This document shows, one piece after another, positions 23,036 through 35,689 of a stretch of 64,000 nucleotides of DNA (position 1 is the first letter of the stretch; every line of letters begins with the position of its first letter). The notes under the pieces were generated by a model. The model was not told the origin of the DNA. It did not search any database and saw nothing but the letters and a program-made list of their open reading frames with translations. This DNA comes from Ehretia macrophylla (Eukaryota > Streptophyta > Magnoliopsida > Boraginales > Ehretiaceae), in contig CM075781.1 of the NCBI GenBank assembly GCA_037974665.1, forward strand, positions 36,921,735 to 36,985,734, in the 5' to 3' direction. The position numbers and the translations under genes were made by a program.

Positions 23036-23795
23036 GTGTATTAGGTAATTTGTACCTAATCTGGAGTCTGGTAGAGTCAGCTGCAGAAAACTTCTCTTTG
23101 GTTTTCTCAAAATATATGGAAGGAATTAGACCTTCTTAGATGCAGTTCATATCTGGAAACCCAGATCTCATAAACATGACAACAGACAGCAAAAGACCAC
23201 AGGCTGTTTTAAGTGTGGTAAACTAGAATAGGCTATCTGAGAATGGGATTCTTCGAATTGAAGATCTGGAGGTGAAGGTTTGGGATATAAATTCTTTGTA
23301 TCTGGGAAAGAAATTCTATTAATGTGAACCTTCGAGTTCTGGGAAGATGATGATTCACAATCAGAATTACTATATGACTGTTTTAGATCTTGAAGAGCTG
23401 GTTGGATTGATGAGGGTTCTGATTTATTAGTTCTAGAGATCAGTTCCTAAAGAAGCCTGGTATTCTTTTCTTCTGTGGATTCCAAGTTTGGAATAAAACT
23501 GGTTATTTTAAAAGGTAAAGTTCTCGTTGGAGATTCTGGTTTTACCTTGGTACTAGTTAGTCTAAGAGAATCAAATGATTTTGTCAATAGAATAGGGGTC
23601 TGTTTCTCAATTGACTTCTGGATTGATTCCTTATGTTTTTATGTGGTTATGGAGACCAAGGTCCGTTTTTCAAGAATATCTTTGATATTCTGAACTTGTT
23701 TCTATAAGGTGACAACTGAAAGATTGGTCCAATTATTTTGTTGAACCAAGTCTTTTATTTCTGGTTGTTTTGAAATGATGACTGGTTTTGGATTT
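23034..23795. pseudogene. Shuffled pararetrovirus coat/protease pieces
   Basis: Three short blocks in alternating orientation: about 23034-23155 is the inverse of the protease region near 32.55-32.62 kb; about 23156-23225 is a forward piece of the zinc-knuckle region near 31.62-31.69 kb; about 23226-23795 is the inverse of the coat region near 30.22-30.76 kb. The arrangement is a fossil mosaic. Confidence 0.8.
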
Positions 23796-24131
23796 GTGGT
23801 TCCCTCTAAACGTCTCAAAAAGAATCCTCCAGCATAGTCTGATATCCACACTCTATCTGGCCTTGCTGGTTAAGAATGGGTTCGCCATTCTCATTTCAAA
23901 ATTTCAGAATGACTTGTTGAACCAGAAATTCTTAGTACGAGTTGATTGTAAATCAACTAAGGACGTACTAACCAAGGATGTTAAGAACATTGCATCCAAA
24001 CAGATTTTTGTCAGATGGCAAGCCATTCTTTCCATTTGTGAATTTGACATAGAATATATCAAGGGAAAGGACAATTTCGTCCTTGATTTTCTAACCAGAG
24101 AATTCTTAACAGGCCACGTACCGATTACATA
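23796..24131 (+). pseudogene. Pararetrovirus RNase H end, copy A
   Basis: A frame with FLVRVDCKSTKDVL and FDIEYIKGKDNF, ending LTREFL, matches the C-terminal end of caulimovirid RNase H. It is closely similar to the copy at 32.94-33.15 kb. It is a fossil fragment. Confidence 0.8.
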
Positions 24132-24354
24132 GGATTCCCACATGGAATACCTTTTCTTTTGTTCACAGGTACAACAGAGGCAGACACTAGATTTCTTTAG
24201 AAAGAATATTTGGATTCATTTCAAGTCCACTGCATCAGTTAGATTGAAATGCAGTTTCAGATCCAGAAGCAGAATTTATAATTTTTCAATTCCGCATTTT
24301 CTTTTATTGCTTTTAACCATTTGCCGGAATCATCACCTTCCTGATTAGCAAGCA
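24132..24354 (+). other. Pararetrovirus spacer between RNase H and second ORF
   Basis: Non-coding sequence shared closely with 33151-33380 in the other copy. Confidence 0.6.
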
Positions 24355-25635
24355 ATGACACCCAAGAAAGACAAAGGCAAGGCAAAAGCTTTCGACCTAA
24401 GCTCTTATGCCCAGAAAGCCATCACACCAGCATCTTCAACGATTGAAGATAAACTAGTCACCCATACACAGACATCTACCCAGTCACCCCTGAGTAGAAA
24501 CCTCACAGTTTTAGGGTCTTTGACCCCAAAGAAACAGCTAACAGATGTTCGTATAGGTTTTGCAGGTACATCATCATCTCACACTCCAGTCAGTAACAAG
24601 TTTCAGCCCCTTGTTACCAAACCAAAAATAGTTACCCCAGAACCAAAACTATCAACCCCATATATTTACAAGAACGTCTTTGACCAAATTCTTGTAACAG
24701 AACCAACATACTTTAAACAGAACCCAAACATATCTCCGGATGAGTTTGCTAAGATATTTCTTCATCCCCAGTCCAACTATATCCTAGATAACACATTCAA
24801 AACTCAAAGTTACTATGAGGCCATTCTCATAGCAACAAAATCCATTGAGTTCACCCCAGACAATAGTGACAAACAACCAGGCGAGTACAGCCATTTTAAG
24901 GCTAAACTCCAGACAGTGATCACCCTTGATCAATGGGGACAACCCCCACACAGAGCCAAACAGCTTCTAGTTGACGTTGTTTTCAGAGACTATACATATT
25001 ATGACTACATTTCGGCGTGGTTCAGATGCTTCTTTTGCCAAAATGAAAAACATGATATGTCATGGTTTTTCCTTTTCAAATCCAATTTCCCAGTAGAGGT
25101 CCCAAATTGGTTTATCTAATGGTGGGCATCATATCGTCCTATTACAGACATACTCCAAAAACCAGTTTATAAAGGATTCCAGTATTTCACAGAAAATTGG
25201 CAGGCACCAGATCATTTAGCCTACCTTCCCCAATTTTTTGTGTTTTACAGAATTTTTTATGTAACATGGATTTTTAAATCAGAGTTTGCTTTTAAGCAAA
25301 CATCTTTCGGAAAGCAGCAAGTAATACCAGTTTTCGGAAAAAACTATAAAGTCAAGTGGTGGGACAAAATGAACAATAGTACTTGTTCAACCCCCAAAGT
25401 CCAACAATGGCTTGACACCAATTAGAAACAGAAGAAGACGATTCAACCAGAACAATAGGAGTTTCTCTCCTTCAAGAATCACCTCCAAGCCCAGCTAGCA
25501 GCTGCTACCAGCTATGATGAGATGTAGGCCATCATGCTGCAACTTAAAGAACTTGCCTCAGACCAGGCATCAGTTTCCACAGACTATGCTGATGACAATG
25601 AAGATGACTGTCATGGCATTTTTACCCCACTGTAA
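24355..25635 (+). pseudogene. Pararetrovirus downstream ORF of unknown function, copy A
   Basis: Begins MTPKKDKGKAKAFDLSSY, a Lys/Ser/Thr/Pro-rich N-terminus, then a more ordered part (KNVFDQILVTEPTYFKQ, SPDEFAKIF, QSYYEAILIATKSIEFT) and an aromatic-rich part near PNWFI and VKWWDKMN. I do not recognise a domain. A matching piece occurs at 33381-34215. Florendoviruses are reported to carry a second ORF of unknown function, which fits this position. The region is broken. Confidence 0.6.
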
Positions 25636-27000
25636 ATAATAGTGGAGTTTTCTTGGGTTCTCCTAAAAAATCCAGACATAGGAGTTTCTTTGTGTTCTCC
25701 GCCAAAAACACAAAATAGATGAGTTTTCTGATGTTCTCATCAAAAACATTAGAACAGAATGGTGCAACTTCCCTTCTGAAGTTGAAAAGAATAGGGTTTT
25801 GTTCTTCTAAGTTCTCTCCAAAAACTAAGATGCAACAGTAAGACTTCCCCTCTCTGAATTCATATGGTTTCTAAAGAATTCCATAAAACTTCAGCTAGTC
25901 CAGGTCAAACGATAACTGGTAAAGACATCTCAAGTCCGTTGATGGGTGTGGCTTTCCCCAAAAGCCAAGGAAACATTTTGGTTATTTATTTTATTTGTAT
26001 TTTGCTTAGTCAACTTACCTCATGATTCTGATCGTAAAGCCTTGTTGGGTTTGAGGAGCAGAGGGTGTAAGACTCCATTGTTACCCATGGCAGGTGGAAT
26101 ATGAGATAGTAAGACTATCGAAGATAGTAAGATTAAGTTAGTTACAGAGAAGAATAGATAGTTAGGATTTTCCTTGTATTTAGGGATTTTCCTTGTATTT
26201 AGGGATTTTTACATTTTTCAATGTATTTTGATTTGTTTTTAGTATTAGCCAATATGATCCAGACATGAAGAAGTTTTACAACATCTTCAGCACAGAACCA
26301 GATTCAGACTCAGAGATGAAGCAAGACGAATCCAGTCAAGATTCAATCAGACATCATCATCACAAGACAACGAAATTACTTTCGATCACAATGAAAGTAA
26401 TCCAGTCAGAATCATCAACATCATGTCGAGATAAAAGATCTTTCGGCTACAGTAAAAGCCAGACAAGATCATCGCTTCAAGACAAAACAAGATTCGGCCA
26501 CAATAAAAGCCGACACACTTTTCATAAATAGTAAAATCACTTTTTACTGTTCATTTTAGGAAAAGTTACTTTTAACTTTTTCTTTTTACATTTCACTATT
26601 GTAATCACATATTCGCATCCTATATCAAGGCATAGTCTGCCTCAGAACATAGGATTTGGAATTTTCTCCCCCCTCTTTAGAGATTTAGAAGATCCTATTC
26701 AGGTTCCGGATTTTCTTTCTCTCCCATTTTTCATTTTATATCCAGATCACTTATAGATAGTACTTCGGTACTTATTTTTTTTGTACTTCGGTACGTCACA
26801 GTGTAACACTTCCAGTTCATCAATAGCAAGTAAGAGACTTTCGTCTCCTTTTATCTCCATCTTAATTGCATTTCATATTTGTTTAATCTATGTGCTTTTC
26901 CATATTATTTCCTCTTTGATTATGTCTGTTCTTATCTGTATGTACCTGGGTTGTTTCTGGTGTCAAAGCCAGAGCAACTATTAGGTTGGTCTTAGCAACA
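25636..27000 (+). other. Pararetrovirus leader/intergenic region with primer site
   Basis: This segment is long and non-coding apart from a small Ser/Asp/His-rich frame at 26265-26531. Near its end GGTGTCAAAGCCAGAGC (about 26959-26975) resembles the initiator-Met tRNA primer-binding site of caulimovirids, which defines genome position 1. A promoter is expected upstream but no box can be assigned with confidence. Confidence 0.6.
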
Positions 27001-27282
27001 TACTTTTATGTACAACTTACCTTTATCTACCGCATAAGCTGTCTCTACGGTTTGGGAGTAGTAAGACACGAAGGAGGGCAGTTGGCTCTAGGTTTCCCTT
27101 TTTGGCGCTGTAGATTTGAAGATAGTAAGTAGATTCGAAGATTGTAAGTTTAAGACTAATCCAGTAGTTTTTATGGCATTTAATAGCAGTTCCGTTTCAG
27201 GAAATACAAATAATAATTCTATAGTTAAAACAGAACAATCATGGTCAGCATAAGAGTTATCCAATTGAAAACCTTCTAAAAT

Positions 27283-27838
27283 GAAGATAGGGGAGATTTA
27301 CCAGAAAGGTCTTATCGACCTAAAATCTCTACTTACTATTAGATGTAAGGAAGAAGTAGTACCATTGACTAGTGACCAATAGTCAATTCAGTTATTTTCC
27401 TAGAAATCATTAGAGAAAGCCAAAAGAAATGGCTATAGATTTCTTCACATAGGTCATGTGCAAGTTGCACTTAAGCCTTTTATCATAGAAGGTCTAGATA
27501 CCAGTATATATCTAGCCCTTAGAGATTGTAGATTACTTAGATACAATGACTCATTATTAGGATTAGTAGAAACTAGTCTTTGTAATGGTCCAGTTTTCTT
27601 TGATTGTTTTCCAGATTATACCATATCACTTACATGTCCTCATATCATGAAAGTGCTTACATTAGATATTAAGAAGCATAACTATTATGTTGATTGTGGT
27701 ACACATGCATATGAAGTTATTTATCGTCTTAATTACAAATTAATAAATACGGGATTAAATCTCAGATCTATATCCAGATCACTCACATATAGTACTTCGG
27801 TACTTATTTTTTTTGTACTTCGGTACCTCACAGTGTAA
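27283..27838 (+). pseudogene. Pararetrovirus movement-protein region, copy A
   Basis: Contains GLDTSIYLALRDCRLLRYN and CNGPVFFDCFPDYTISL, the core of a caulimovirid 30K-type movement protein. It is nearly identical to part of 28910-29719. It is cut off on the right by an inverted leader segment. Fossil. Confidence 0.8.
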
Positions 27839-28340
27839 CACTTCCACAACCCTAGTACATACAGATAAAAACAAACATAATCAAAGAGGAAATAATATGG
27901 AAAAGCACAGAGATTAAACAAATATGAAATGCAATTAAGATGGAGATAAAAGGAGACGAAAGTCTCTTGCTTGCTATTGATGAACTGGAAGTGTTACACT
28001 GTGAGGTACCGAAGTACAAAAAAAATAAGTACTAAAGTACTATCTGTGAGTGATCTATATATAAAATGAAAAATGGGAGAGAAAGAAAATCTGGATCCTG
28101 AATAGGATCTTCTAAATCTCTAAAGAGGGGGGAGAAAATTCTAGACCCTATGTTCTGAGGCAGACTCTGCCTTGATATAGGATGCGAAAATGTGATTACA
28201 ATAGTAAAATGTAAAAAGAAAAAGTCAAAAGTAACTTTTCCTAAAGTGAACAGTAAAAAGTGATTTTACTATTCATGAAAAGTGTGTCGGCTTTTACTGT
28301 GGCCGAATCTTGTTTTGTCTTGACGCGATGATCTTTCTTT
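27785..28340 (-). repeat. Inverted copy of the pararetrovirus leader
   Basis: Reads as the inverse of about 26.4-26.95 kb. Around 27785-27845 a forward TACTTCGGTACTT-type phrase faces its inverse near 28000-28050, forming a large interrupted palindrome. Confidence 0.8.
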
Positions 28341-28909
28341 TCAGATCCTAAATAGGATCTTTTAAATCTTTAAAGAGATGGGAGAAAATTCCAGATCCTC
28401 TCACAGACTGTACTTTGGTACTTATCTTTTGTACATCACTTCCAGTTCATCAATAGTAAGTAAGAGACTTTTGTCTCCATTTATCTATCATTTTATTTGT
28501 CTTTTCAATTATTAATCTCTATGCTTTTTCATATTATTTATGTTTTGATTATGTATGTTTTTATTTGTATGTACCTGGGTTGTTTCTGGTATCAAAGCCA
28601 GAGCAACTATTCGGTTGGTCTTAGCAATATACCTTTATCTACAACTTACATTTATCTACCGTATAAGCCATGTCTAGGGTTTGGGAGTAATAAGACCCGA
28701 AGGAGGGCAGTTGGCTCCAGGTTTCCCTTGTTGGCGTTGTAGATTCGAAGATAGTAAGTAGATTCGAAGATTGTAAGTTTAAGACTAATCCAGTAGTTGT
28801 TATGGCATCTAGTAGCAGTTTCGTTTCAGGAAATACAGATAATAGTACCATAGTGAAAACATAAAAATCATGGTCAGCACATGAGTTATCTAATTGGAAA
28901 CCTCCTAAA
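28341..28909 (+). other. Second leader copy with tRNA-Met primer site
   Basis: Forward leader sequence leading to TGGTATCAAAGCCAGAGC (about 28588-28605), a better match to the caulimovirid primer site than the first. It runs directly into the movement-protein region. Confidence 0.65.
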
Positions 28910-29719
28910 ATGAAGATAGCGGAGATTTACCAGAAAAGTCTTATCGACCTAAAATCTCTACTTACTATTAGATGTAAGGAAAAAGTAGTACCATTGACTA
29001 GTGACCAACAGTCAATTCAGTTATTTTCCCAGAAATCATTAGAGAAAACCAAAAGAAATGGCTATAGATTTCTTCACATAGGTCATGTGCAAGTTGCACT
29101 TAAGCCTCTTATAAGAGAAGGTCTAGATACCAGTATATATCTAGCCCTTAGAGATTGTAGATTACTTAGATACAACGATTCATTATTAGGATTAGTAGAA
29201 ACTAGTCTTTGTAATGGTCCAGTTTTCTTTGATTGTTTTTCAGATTATACCATATCACTTACATGTCCTCATATCATGAAAGTGCTTACATTATATATTA
29301 AGACGCATAACTATTATGTTGATTGTGGTACACATGCATATGAAGTTATTTACCGTCTTAATTATAAATTGATGAATACGGGATTAAATCCCAGATCTGT
29401 ATCCAGAACTAGGAGAAAAGGGGAAACTCTTTTATGGAATATGGATAGAAACAAATCAATAGTTAACATATCCAAAACTATTAAGTGGAACGAAGTTTCA
29501 CTTCCAGAACAGTGGAATATTGAGAATGCCACCAAACTAGTTGTTCAGGACCGGAATGTTCAGAACTCTAGAATTGAACAGATCGTCCAATATGAGGATG
29601 GTACTGTTTCAGTTAAAATAGATAGAGGAAATAGGGAACCATCTCTATCTCGTTCAGTTTCCAGCATCTCTAGGATCAGTATTTCTGACCCTACTCCAAG
29701 CTTTGTTGATTTGTCGTGA
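28910..29719 (+). pseudogene. Pararetrovirus movement-protein region, copy B
   Basis: A 269-codon open stretch contains LDTSIYLALRDCRLLRYN, GLVETSLCNGPVFFDCF and YYVDCGTHAYEVIYRLNY, characteristic of caulimovirid 30K movement proteins, which in the virus enlarge plasmodesmata. It is the longest preserved frame of the cluster, and it belongs to an otherwise broken element. Confidence 0.85.
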
Positions 29720-31927
29720 ACAAGCAGAACCTAGAGAACTCAGACTCAATCTGTTCCTTTTGGAATCATAATTGAAGAGCAGACTGCTCGCCCAGTCTAT
29801 CCAGAATTTGAACCAACTGATACAACGTCAGTTGACTTCAACCCTACAACTTCTGATTTTGGCATCAATATGCTGTTAGAGGTTTTTGAAAAGGATGTCG
29901 AGGCGTTGAAAGAAGAATTTCATTCATAAGAAAATCAAACAATTAGAGACTGGTATATAAAATCTCATACCAACGAACAGTTGTGGCAATTCAAGGACCA
30001 ATGGATCCAAGCCATGCAGATTGCCAGACTTAATATACCATTCTTTCTTTGGTTTAAACACAGAAATAAACCAATGAATATCAATGTTCTTACTGCAAGA
30101 ACAAGAAAATGGAATTTACCCAATTCCATACAAGTAATTGAATCAGAGCACCCTCCGTTTCAAGCAACCCAGATTCCCAACTCAAAGGGAACCATAAGAC
30201 TGAAACCAGTTATCATTTCAAAATAACCAGAAATAAAAGACTTAGTTCAACAAAATAATTGGACCAATCTTTCAGTTGTTATCTTACAGAAACAAGTTCA
30301 GAACATTTAAGATATTCTTGAAAAATAGACCTCGGTCTCCATAACCACAGAAAAACATAAGGAATCAATCCAGAAGTCAATTGAGAAATAGACCCCTGTT
30401 CCATTGACAAAATCATTTGATTCTCTTAGACTAACCAGTACCAAGGTAAAACCAAAATCTCCAACGAGAACTTTACCTTTTAAAATAAGCAGTTTTATTC
30501 CAAACTTGGAATCCACAGTAGAAAAGAATACTAGGCTTCTTCAGGAACTGATCTCTAGAACTAAGAAATCAGAACCCTCATCAAGCCAACCAGCTCTTCA
30601 AGTTCTAAAACAATCAGATAGTAATTCTGATTGTGAATCATCATCTTCCCAGAACTCGAAGGTTCACATTAATAGAATTTCTTTCCCAGATACAAAGAAT
30701 TTCTATCCTAGACCTTCACCTCCAGATCTTCAATTCGAAGAATCCCATTCTCAGAGAACCTATTCTGGATCGCAAGTCTATGAATGGAACATCGATGGGA
30801 TGATAGAATATCAGATTCTTAACATGACCAAACAAATGATCATTGTTGGTAACATATACAAGCAAGCTATCTCAGAACGAGCAGCTACCAGAAATATCAT
30901 TCTTGACTTCAATGGTCAACTTAAAGGATGGTGGGATGATCACCTTAATGAGGCCACCAAAGAAAATATTCTTAACATGGTGAAAACTAATGAGAATGGT
31001 TAACCCATTCTTAACTAGCAAGGCCAGACAGAGTCTTGTGCTCTATCAGCCTTAGTTTACGATATCACCTACCATCTCGTTGGTGATCCTATGATGTACC
31101 AGGAACGTAGATCTGAAATAATACAGAATCTCAAATGTCGTACTCTCCAAGACTTTCGATGGTATAAGGATGTCTTTCTCAGTAAAGTGTACCAAAGATC
31201 TGACAACAACGCCAGTTATTGGAAAGAAATATTTTTATCTGGACTTCCAAAGTTGTTTGCTCAGCAGGTGAAAGAATCTCTTTCACTTGAATTCCCAAAC
31301 TTAGACTATAATTTGATGACCTACAGGGACATCATTTCCCATATCAATAAGACTGCTTTGAAGATTTGTACTGATCTTCATTTTAAAGCACAGTTGAAGA
31401 AATAGTCTAACAAAAAAGAATTAGAAAATTGGTGTAAACAGTATGGCATGGAACGCATCAAAGCATCCCATACTCAGAAAACATACAAATCCAGAATTTC
31501 CTCTAGAAAATATAAAAATCATTACAAGTCCATTGAACAAAGGTATAACCAGAAGTATGACAACAAACCATACAACAAAAAAAAACATTACCAGAAGTTT
31601 CCGCAAAGAAATTGGAAACCCAGATCTCATAAACATGATAACAGACAGCAAAAAACCACAGGCTATTTTAAGTGTGGTAAACCAGGACACTTTGCAAAAG
31701 ATTGCAGAGTCAGAACACTAATTCAATCATTAGAATTAGATGAAGCAACAAAGAGTAGAATTCTCCAATCTATGGATGATCTTGAATCATCATCCAGTTC
31801 TTCATCAGAATACTCTGACGAAGATAACATCAATCAGATTGGAACAAACTACTATTTCAGTAGTTCTTCCAACTCAGAACAGGAATGTGCATGTCCTTCC
31901 AAAGGAGCATGCTTATGCCAGAAATGA
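29720..31927 (+). pseudogene. Pararetrovirus coat/nucleocapsid region
   Basis: A run of coding-like blocks leads to a Lys/Arg/Asn-rich stretch and a zinc-knuckle-like sequence (KCGKPGHFAKDC near 31670-31705), followed by a Ser/Glu-rich acidic part. This is the usual layout of the caulimovirid coat domain with its RNA-binding knuckle. Fossil with several breaks. Confidence 0.75.
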
Positions 31928-31957
31928 CTTAATGTCTTTACAGATTCTTATAGTCTT

Positions 31958-32962
31958 ATGATCGATATGATTTGTAAGATTAATGACCCAGAAGAGAAGC
32001 AAGCTTACCTTCTCAAACTCAAGGATCTTATGGATCAGAAAAAGGAAAAGAAACCTCTATTCATAACACCTCAACAGGAGACTAGGAATACAAACTATTC
32101 TGAAGTTCTCACTCATTTCCAGAAGAGAAAATCCCAACCAGTAGGAATCTCTAATCTCCAAAGAGAGATTAATCAGTTGAAAGTTGAGATTCAACAACTC
32201 AGAATAGAGCATGGACAAGAGATTGATAATCTCAGAGTTGACCATGAACAACTCCATCAAGAAGTCCTCATCCTTCAAGTTGGAAGCCAACTTGATCACC
32301 AAGATCATCCTCCCCAGGATGATCAACTTGATAAGCAGACTCAGATTGCCATTGGCAAACTGAAAGAAGGAAAAATAGGTACTTCTGTTCTTGTAGAAGA
32401 TTATCTCAACCTTCTTAACAAAATTACGTACCATAAATGGTATGTTCAATTAACCTTCAAAGTCAATGATTTCAAATTTGAAACCATTGCTTTATTAGAC
32501 TCAGGTGCAGATATAAACTGCATTCAAGAAGGTCTAATTCTTTCCAAATATTTTGAGAAAATCAAAGAGAAGCTTTCTACAGCTGACTCTACCAGACTCC
32601 AAATTAGGTACAAATTACCTAATGTACATGTTTGTAACAAAGGTGTTTGTTTCCCAACCAGCTTTGTTCTTATCAAACAGTTAAATTCCTAAGTTATTCT
32701 CGAGAATTCTTTCATTCAGCAGTTATTTTCAATGACTGTAATAGAACAAAGAATTTCTACCAGTGTCCTAGGACAACCCATCTTATTTGAGTTTTATTAT
32801 CATTCACAAAGAAGAGATATTAACTCAATACAGATTAAGGAAAACCAAATATGTTTCCTTAAACAAGACATTCAGGGTCTTAGGATAGATGAGCATATTG
32901 CTAAACAGCAAAAGCCCATCCAAGAATTCCAAAACATTATGAGCCAGAAATTCTTAGTGTGA
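31958..32962 (+). pseudogene. Pararetrovirus protease region
   Basis: A coiled-coil stretch (LKVEIQQLRIEHGQEI) precedes an aspartic-protease core, ALLDSGADINCIQEG, near 32488-32533. The region after about 32.96 kb goes straight to RNase H, so the reverse-transcriptase core is not present in this copy. Fossil. Confidence 0.8.
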
Positions 32963-33150
32963 GTTGATTATAAATCAGCTAAGGACGTACTAACCAAGGA
33001 TGTCAAGAACATTGCATCCAAACAAAATTTTGCCAGATGGCAAGCCATTATTTCCATTTTTGAATTTAATATAGAGTATATCAAGGGAAAGGACAATTCC
33101 ATCCCTGATTTTCTAACCAGAGAATTCTTAATAGGTCACGTGCCGATTAC
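32937..33150 (+). pseudogene. Pararetrovirus RNase H end, copy B
   Basis: Closely similar to 23914-24131 (FNIEYIKGKDN-type segment ending LTREFL). Fossil fragment, followed by the same spacer as copy A. Confidence 0.75.
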
Positions 33151-33380
33151 ATAGGATTCCCACAGGGAATACCTTTTCTTTTGTTCACAGGTACAACAGA
33201 GGTGGACACCAGATTTCTTTAGAAATAATATTTGGATTCATTTCAAGTCCACTGCATCAGTTAGATTGAAATGCAGTTTCAGATCCAGAAGCAGAATTGA
33301 TAATTTTTCAATTCTGCATTTTCTTTTATATTTTGCTTCTAACCATTTGCATGAATCATCACCTTCCTGATTAGCAAGCA

Positions 33381-34215
33381 ATGGCACCCAAGAAAGACAA
33401 AGGCAAGGCAAAACCTTTCAACCTAAGCTCTTATGCATAGAAAGCCATCACACCAGCATCTTCAACCCCAATAAAGATTGAAGATAAACAAATCACCCAT
33501 ACACAGACATCTACCTAGTTACCCCTGAGTAGAAACCTTACAGTTTTAGGGTCTTTGACCCCAAAGAAACAACTAACAAATGTTCATGCAGGTTTTGCAG
33601 GTACATCATCATCTCAGACTCCAGTCAGTTTCAAGTTTCAGCCCATTGTTACCAAACCAAAAACAGTTACCCCAGAACCAAAACTATCAACCCTATATAT
33701 TTACAAGAACGTCTTTGACCAAATTCTTATAACAGAACCATCACACTTTAAACAAAACCCAAACATATCTCCAGATGAGTTTGCTAAGACATTTCTTCAT
33801 CCCCAGTCCAATTATATCCCAAACAACACATTCAAAACTCAGAGTTACTATGAGGCCATTCTGATAGCAACAGAATCCATTGAGTTCACCCTAGTCAATA
33901 GTGACAAACAACCAGGCAAGTACAACCACATTAAGGCTAAACTCCAAACAGTGATCACCCTTGATCAATGAGGACAACCCACACACAGAGCCAAACAACT
34001 TCCAATTGACGCTATTTTCAGAGACCATTCATATTATGACTACATTTCGGCGTGGTTCAGATGCTTCTTTCGCCAGAATGACAAACATGATATGTCATGG
34101 TTTTTCCTTCTCAAATCCAGTTTCCCAGTAGAGGTCCCAAATTGGTTTATCCAATGGTGGGCATCATATGGTCCTATTACAGACATACTCCCAAAACCAG
34201 TTTATAAAGGATTCT
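33381..34215 (+). pseudogene. Pararetrovirus downstream ORF of unknown function, copy B
   Basis: Matches 24355-25170 (PKKDKGKAKPFNLSSY at the start; NVFDQILITEPSHFKQNP within) and stops matching at about 34215, where unrelated AT-rich DNA begins. Fossil. Confidence 0.65.
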
Positions 34216-35680
34216 ATGTGCATTTACATGGTTTTATAAATATTTATATCATTTTACGTGCATTTGCATCGTTTAACGTGTATTTAAATTCATTTATATG
34301 CATTTGAATGTTTTAGATATCGTAGGCAATAATTAAATTATTTTTCATTGCATTAGTTAACTAAACAATTATATTTGGACTAGAATGACATGCTAGTATT
34401 AAGTTTCTAGTTGGAGGGGCAACTTAGACATATGGTCACTTAGATATTTTCTACCTAACATAAAACACAGACAACACACACACAAAAATGCTACAACATA
34501 CACACACGCACATCAGATCACACATACCACACACTATCAGGAAAGAAAAGAAAAAGAAGAAGAGAAAGAAGAAGAAGAAGAAGAAGAAGAAGAAGAAGAA
34601 GAAGAAGAAGAAGAAGAAGAAGAAGGAGGAGGAGAATGAAGAAGATCAAGCAACCACATCGTATTTTCAAGCCATTTTGTTGCTCATACAAGCTTTGTTA
34701 ACATTTTTCTAGCTTTCAACTTCAAGATCTAAGGTGAAGGATGTTTTCAAAATGTTTTGTAAAGATCATATGATTCATGATTATGTGTTGTATATGTATA
34801 TTGAGCATAATGATGATGGATATAAGCTTGCCTGGTGAATTTGAGCTTGGTATGTACAACTAGGGTTTCAAGATGCTGTGTTAGTGATTTCTTTGGCTTG
34901 AACTTGTCTCTTATGCTTTTGATGATTAGCATAGGTTGTAATAAAAGTTAAATAAAGTATTATACGTGTGGATTATGCTGGTGTCGTTGGTGGATAGGGG
35001 AAATAGAAGACTGAGCGTGAATGGTCATGTTGAGTTGATGGTTTTAATGATGTTTAAGCGTGTTAAATTACGATTTTAGAGTTTTAATTGTAGTAGAATT
35101 TGTATTTGGTGATTTGGCCAAGAGTTGAGTTCAAGTGGCATGGCAAAAGAAGCAAGAAAGTGAGATTTCGTACACCTTGCTAAAGGATTCGGTCGACTGG
35201 GTACTAGCCCGGGTACTAGCCTGAACCATCTGTCAACCTACTGTCGAGCGACTGAGTTACCTGGGTAATCACCCGGATGACCGTGTTTTGCCTTGTTTCG
35301 CATTGTTTCCACCCGTGTTTGATTGTATACTTATATGGGACTAAAATATATGCTTAGAGGGATGTTTTCTAGCCTTTGAATTGCATGTGTGGAGTACTTG
35401 AACTTGATTCTAATGACTTGAACTTGATTCTAATGATTTGAACTTCTGTACATTTAATGTATAAACGCTAAGTTATGCTCGATAAGTGTTGAGGTCACTT
35501 TACACTTGTTTACAGGATTATATAAATGAAACTTGATACGATTCTTTGAGGCAAACCTGAAATATGCTTGTAACACGTTTACTTGCTATACCACTGAGCA
35601 TGAAAGGATATTACTTGTGACATTCTAGATTGTATATAAATGCATTTGAATTTTTTATGCGCGATGGTTGAAACCATTGT
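34216..35680. other. Non-coding, LTR-like region
   Basis: No gene is seen. A (GAA)n run lies at about 34557-34630. The sequence style (CA-rich leader, then AAGGTGAAGGATG-like text, then a tandem-repeat block) resembles the LTR of a Ty3/Gypsy element, but its ends cannot be placed. Confidence 0.3.
34557..34647. repeat. (GAA)n microsatellite
   Basis: A GAA/AAG trinucleotide run, slightly impure at both ends. Lys-rich open frames through it are artefacts. Confidence 0.95.
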
Positions 35681-35689
35681 TGATTGGTG

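Larger units (their letters stand above)
23034..34215. mobile_element. Endogenous pararetrovirus cluster (Caulimoviridae), broken
   Basis: Parts of a caulimovirid genome are present in more than one copy: movement protein, coat with a zinc-knuckle region, aspartic protease, RNase H end, an unknown downstream ORF, and a leader with initiator-Met tRNA primer sites. The order movement-coat-protease-(RT)-RNase H in one stretch followed by a second ORF recalls Petuvirus or Florendovirus. Several pieces are inverted and the polymerase core is missing. The cluster is a fossil with many breaks. Paralogous pieces within it look about 93-97% alike by eye, so integration or duplication was not extremely old. 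Confidence 0.85.

Noticed and set aside
23475-23693. Separate gene on the plus strand (also its twin on the minus strand at 30307-30516)
   Set aside because: Both are antisense readings of the pararetrovirus coat region.
34488-34712. Lys/Glu-rich 74-codon protein
   Set aside because: Translation of a (GAA)n microsatellite.
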